From NCBI GenBank assembly GCA_002709695.1, contig PAQF01000002.1:15891-49291 (forward strand): a stretch of DNA of 33,401 nt, in the 5' to 3' direction. This document shows positions 32,280 through 33,401 of this stretch, one piece after another. A model generated the notes under the pieces. That model made no database searches. It saw nothing but the letters and a program-made list of their open reading frames with translations, and was not told where the DNA came from. The DNA is from Candidatus Poribacteria bacterium. GTDB taxonomy: Bacteria > Poribacteria > WGA-4E > UBA9662. Position numbers and translations under genes: made by a program. Each line of letters starts with the position of its first letter. The first letter of the stretch is position 1.

Positions 32280-33317
32280 ATGTTTAAAGCTGCAATTCTA
32301 GGATGCCGTGGTCGCGCACGTGCGCACGCCAAAGCATATCAGCATATTCCGGTTGCTACCCTGGCGTCAATCTGTGACATGAATGAAGAAAGGTTGCATG
32401 AATTCGGTGATATGTTTGAAATCGGGCAGCGTTATACTGATATACACGAAATGCTGGAAAAGGAAAAGCCTGACCTTCTTCATATTGTCACGGCCCCAGT
32501 CCTTCGAGGGACAATGCAACTCATCCGTTACTCATTAATGGATACTGCTTCCGAGCATAAAGTTCCGGGGGTAATCATCGAAAAACCGATTGCAGTAACG
32601 GGGGAAGATTGGCGTCAAATTCGCGATTTGGCTAAGAGAAGCGAAACAAAATTTGCTGTTAACACCCAACTCCATTTCCATCCAAAAAATTTGGAACTTA
32701 AGCGAGATGTTACCCAAGGAAAAATAGGCGAAATTAAGCTGATCGAAGCCAGTTCACGCAACCCACCTGTTGACCAAGCTCCACATACGTTGCAGCTTGT
32801 GTCCTCTTACATAGACAATTCAAAACCAGTGAAAGTGATGGGACAGGTGGCCGGTAAGAATCAACTTAATTCCGATCAGCCTTCACCTGATAATGCTATT
32901 GCGCGAATTGAATATGCCAATGGTGTACAGGCTTCTGTAGCTTTTGGGCCGGAGATGGCTGCTCGTGTTTTACCAGAAACTTCTAACAATCGTCACAAAC
33001 GCGTCTGCGTTTTTGGCACTAAGGGATTTGTCCATTGGCGCTTCGAAAACTGGGAAAAGTTTACGTGTGACAATGGGTACGAAAGTGGGGGGTTGAATTA
33101 TGGAGAGGAGGATGCTATAGCGCAAATTGGTTTAACCGAAGCAATGTTTGATTGGCTTGAAGACCAAAAAAAGGTTCATCCAACTAACCTTAAACAATCG
33201 CTGGCCGAATTCAACCTGCTACTTGGTATTTATCAAAGCGGATTAATTCGTCATCCCATTCTTTTGCCTTTCGATCCACCCGAAAACTTCATCCAATACA
33301 TGAAGGATACCCTATAA
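32280..33317 (+). CDS. Gfo/Idh/MocA-family oxidoreductase
   Basis: This 345-residue protein has an N-terminal Rossmann domain (AAILGCRGRARAHAKAY), aspartate in SICDMNEERL at the end of strand 2 (NAD preference likely), and the catalytic EKP motif at 101-103 (IIEKPIAVTG). The C-terminal half is the alpha/beta substrate domain (QLHFHPKNLEL, HTLQLVSSYI). It probably oxidises a sugar or sugar acid. It lies 110 bases after the ThDP enzyme gene in the same direction and may share its transcript. GGAGGAGG lies about 5-6 bases before the ATG. The remaining 84 bases to the window end show nothing. Confidence 0.93.
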   Translation: MFKAAILGCRGRARAHAKAYQHIPVATLASICDMNEERLHEFGDMFEIGQRYTDIHEMLEKEKPDLLHIVTAPVLRGTMQLIRYSLMDTASEHKVPGVIIEKPIAVTGEDWRQIRDLAKRSETKFAVNTQLHFHPKNLELKRDVTQGKIGEIKLIEASSRNPPVDQAPHTLQLVSSYIDNSKPVKVMGQVAGKNQLNSDQPSPDNAIARIEYANGVQASVAFGPEMAARVLPETSNNRHKRVCVFGTKGFVHWRFENWEKFTCDNGYESGGLNYGEEDAIAQIGLTEAMFDWLEDQKKVHPTNLKQSLAEFNLLLGIYQSGLIRHPILLPFDPPENFIQYMKDTL

Positions 33318-33401
33318 ATTACTATTTAACATTTAAGTTTTTTTACTGTTGTGATCTACTCTTTATACAGTACTCCTTGGTTCCAAACTCAAAATTGTGG
33401 A

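Overview
The window (about 41% GC by eye) comes from an uncultivated-looking, Gram-negative bacterium. It encodes outer-membrane and lipid A assembly (BamA, Skp/OmpH, LpxD), lipoprotein maturation and export (Lnt, LolC/LolD), a PorV/UPF0164-type outer-membrane protein and a DUF5683-like protein. The last two families are typical of the FCB superphylum. The sugar-enzyme genes at the right end (two Gfo/Idh/MocA oxidoreductases, a mannonate-dehydratase-like enzyme, a ThDP enzyme) resemble the repertoire of groups such as Poribacteria or Latescibacteria. That placement is an inference. UGA is an ordinary stop codon here: it ends several genes, and the RF2 gene carries the classical UGA-dependent frameshift.

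Layout. 1-780 (-) is a partial, membrane-anchored sialidase-like (Asp-box) gene, separated by a terminator from hemB. 878-5782 (-) reads gap, tpiA, secG, a small membrane protein, a slipin, a HIT protein and hemB, from an extended -10 promoter at 5819-5848. 6037-24927 (-) is one long, tightly packed run: lnt, a diguanylate cyclase, prfB, lysS, lolC, lolD, ilvE, bamA, skp, lpxD, two UbiA prenyltransferases, a 2[4Fe-4S] ferredoxin, a geranylgeranyl reductase, a GGGP synthase, a CorC-like CBS protein, a 44-residue membrane protein and an orphan solute-binding protein. 25215-27272 (+) holds the PorV-like and DUF5683-like genes. 27375-33317 holds the sugar-enzyme genes, with gene-poor spacers of 366 and about 640 bases.

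The main discovery is in the geranylgeranyl reductase. The gene looks broken, with an in-frame TGA at codon 46, but the TGA sits exactly where the family has its conserved cysteine (PVR-C-(A/G)EG motif). It is followed at the correct distance by a hairpin resembling a bacterial SECIS element, and the reading frame is intact on both sides. I interpret it as a candidate selenocysteine-containing geranylgeranyl reductase. It belongs to an archaeal-type ether-lipid gene set (GGGP synthase, DGGGP-synthase-like UbiA, reductase, ferredoxin) placed directly downstream of bacterial outer-membrane assembly genes, which suggests a mixed or archaeal-like lipid in a didermic bacterium.

Other points of note are a perfect 20-bp palindrome just upstream of the ThDP enzyme's ribosome-binding site, a LolC with an extra two-helix insertion, a soluble CorC-like protein next to a tiny membrane protein, and a gap-tpiA-secG order lacking pgk.
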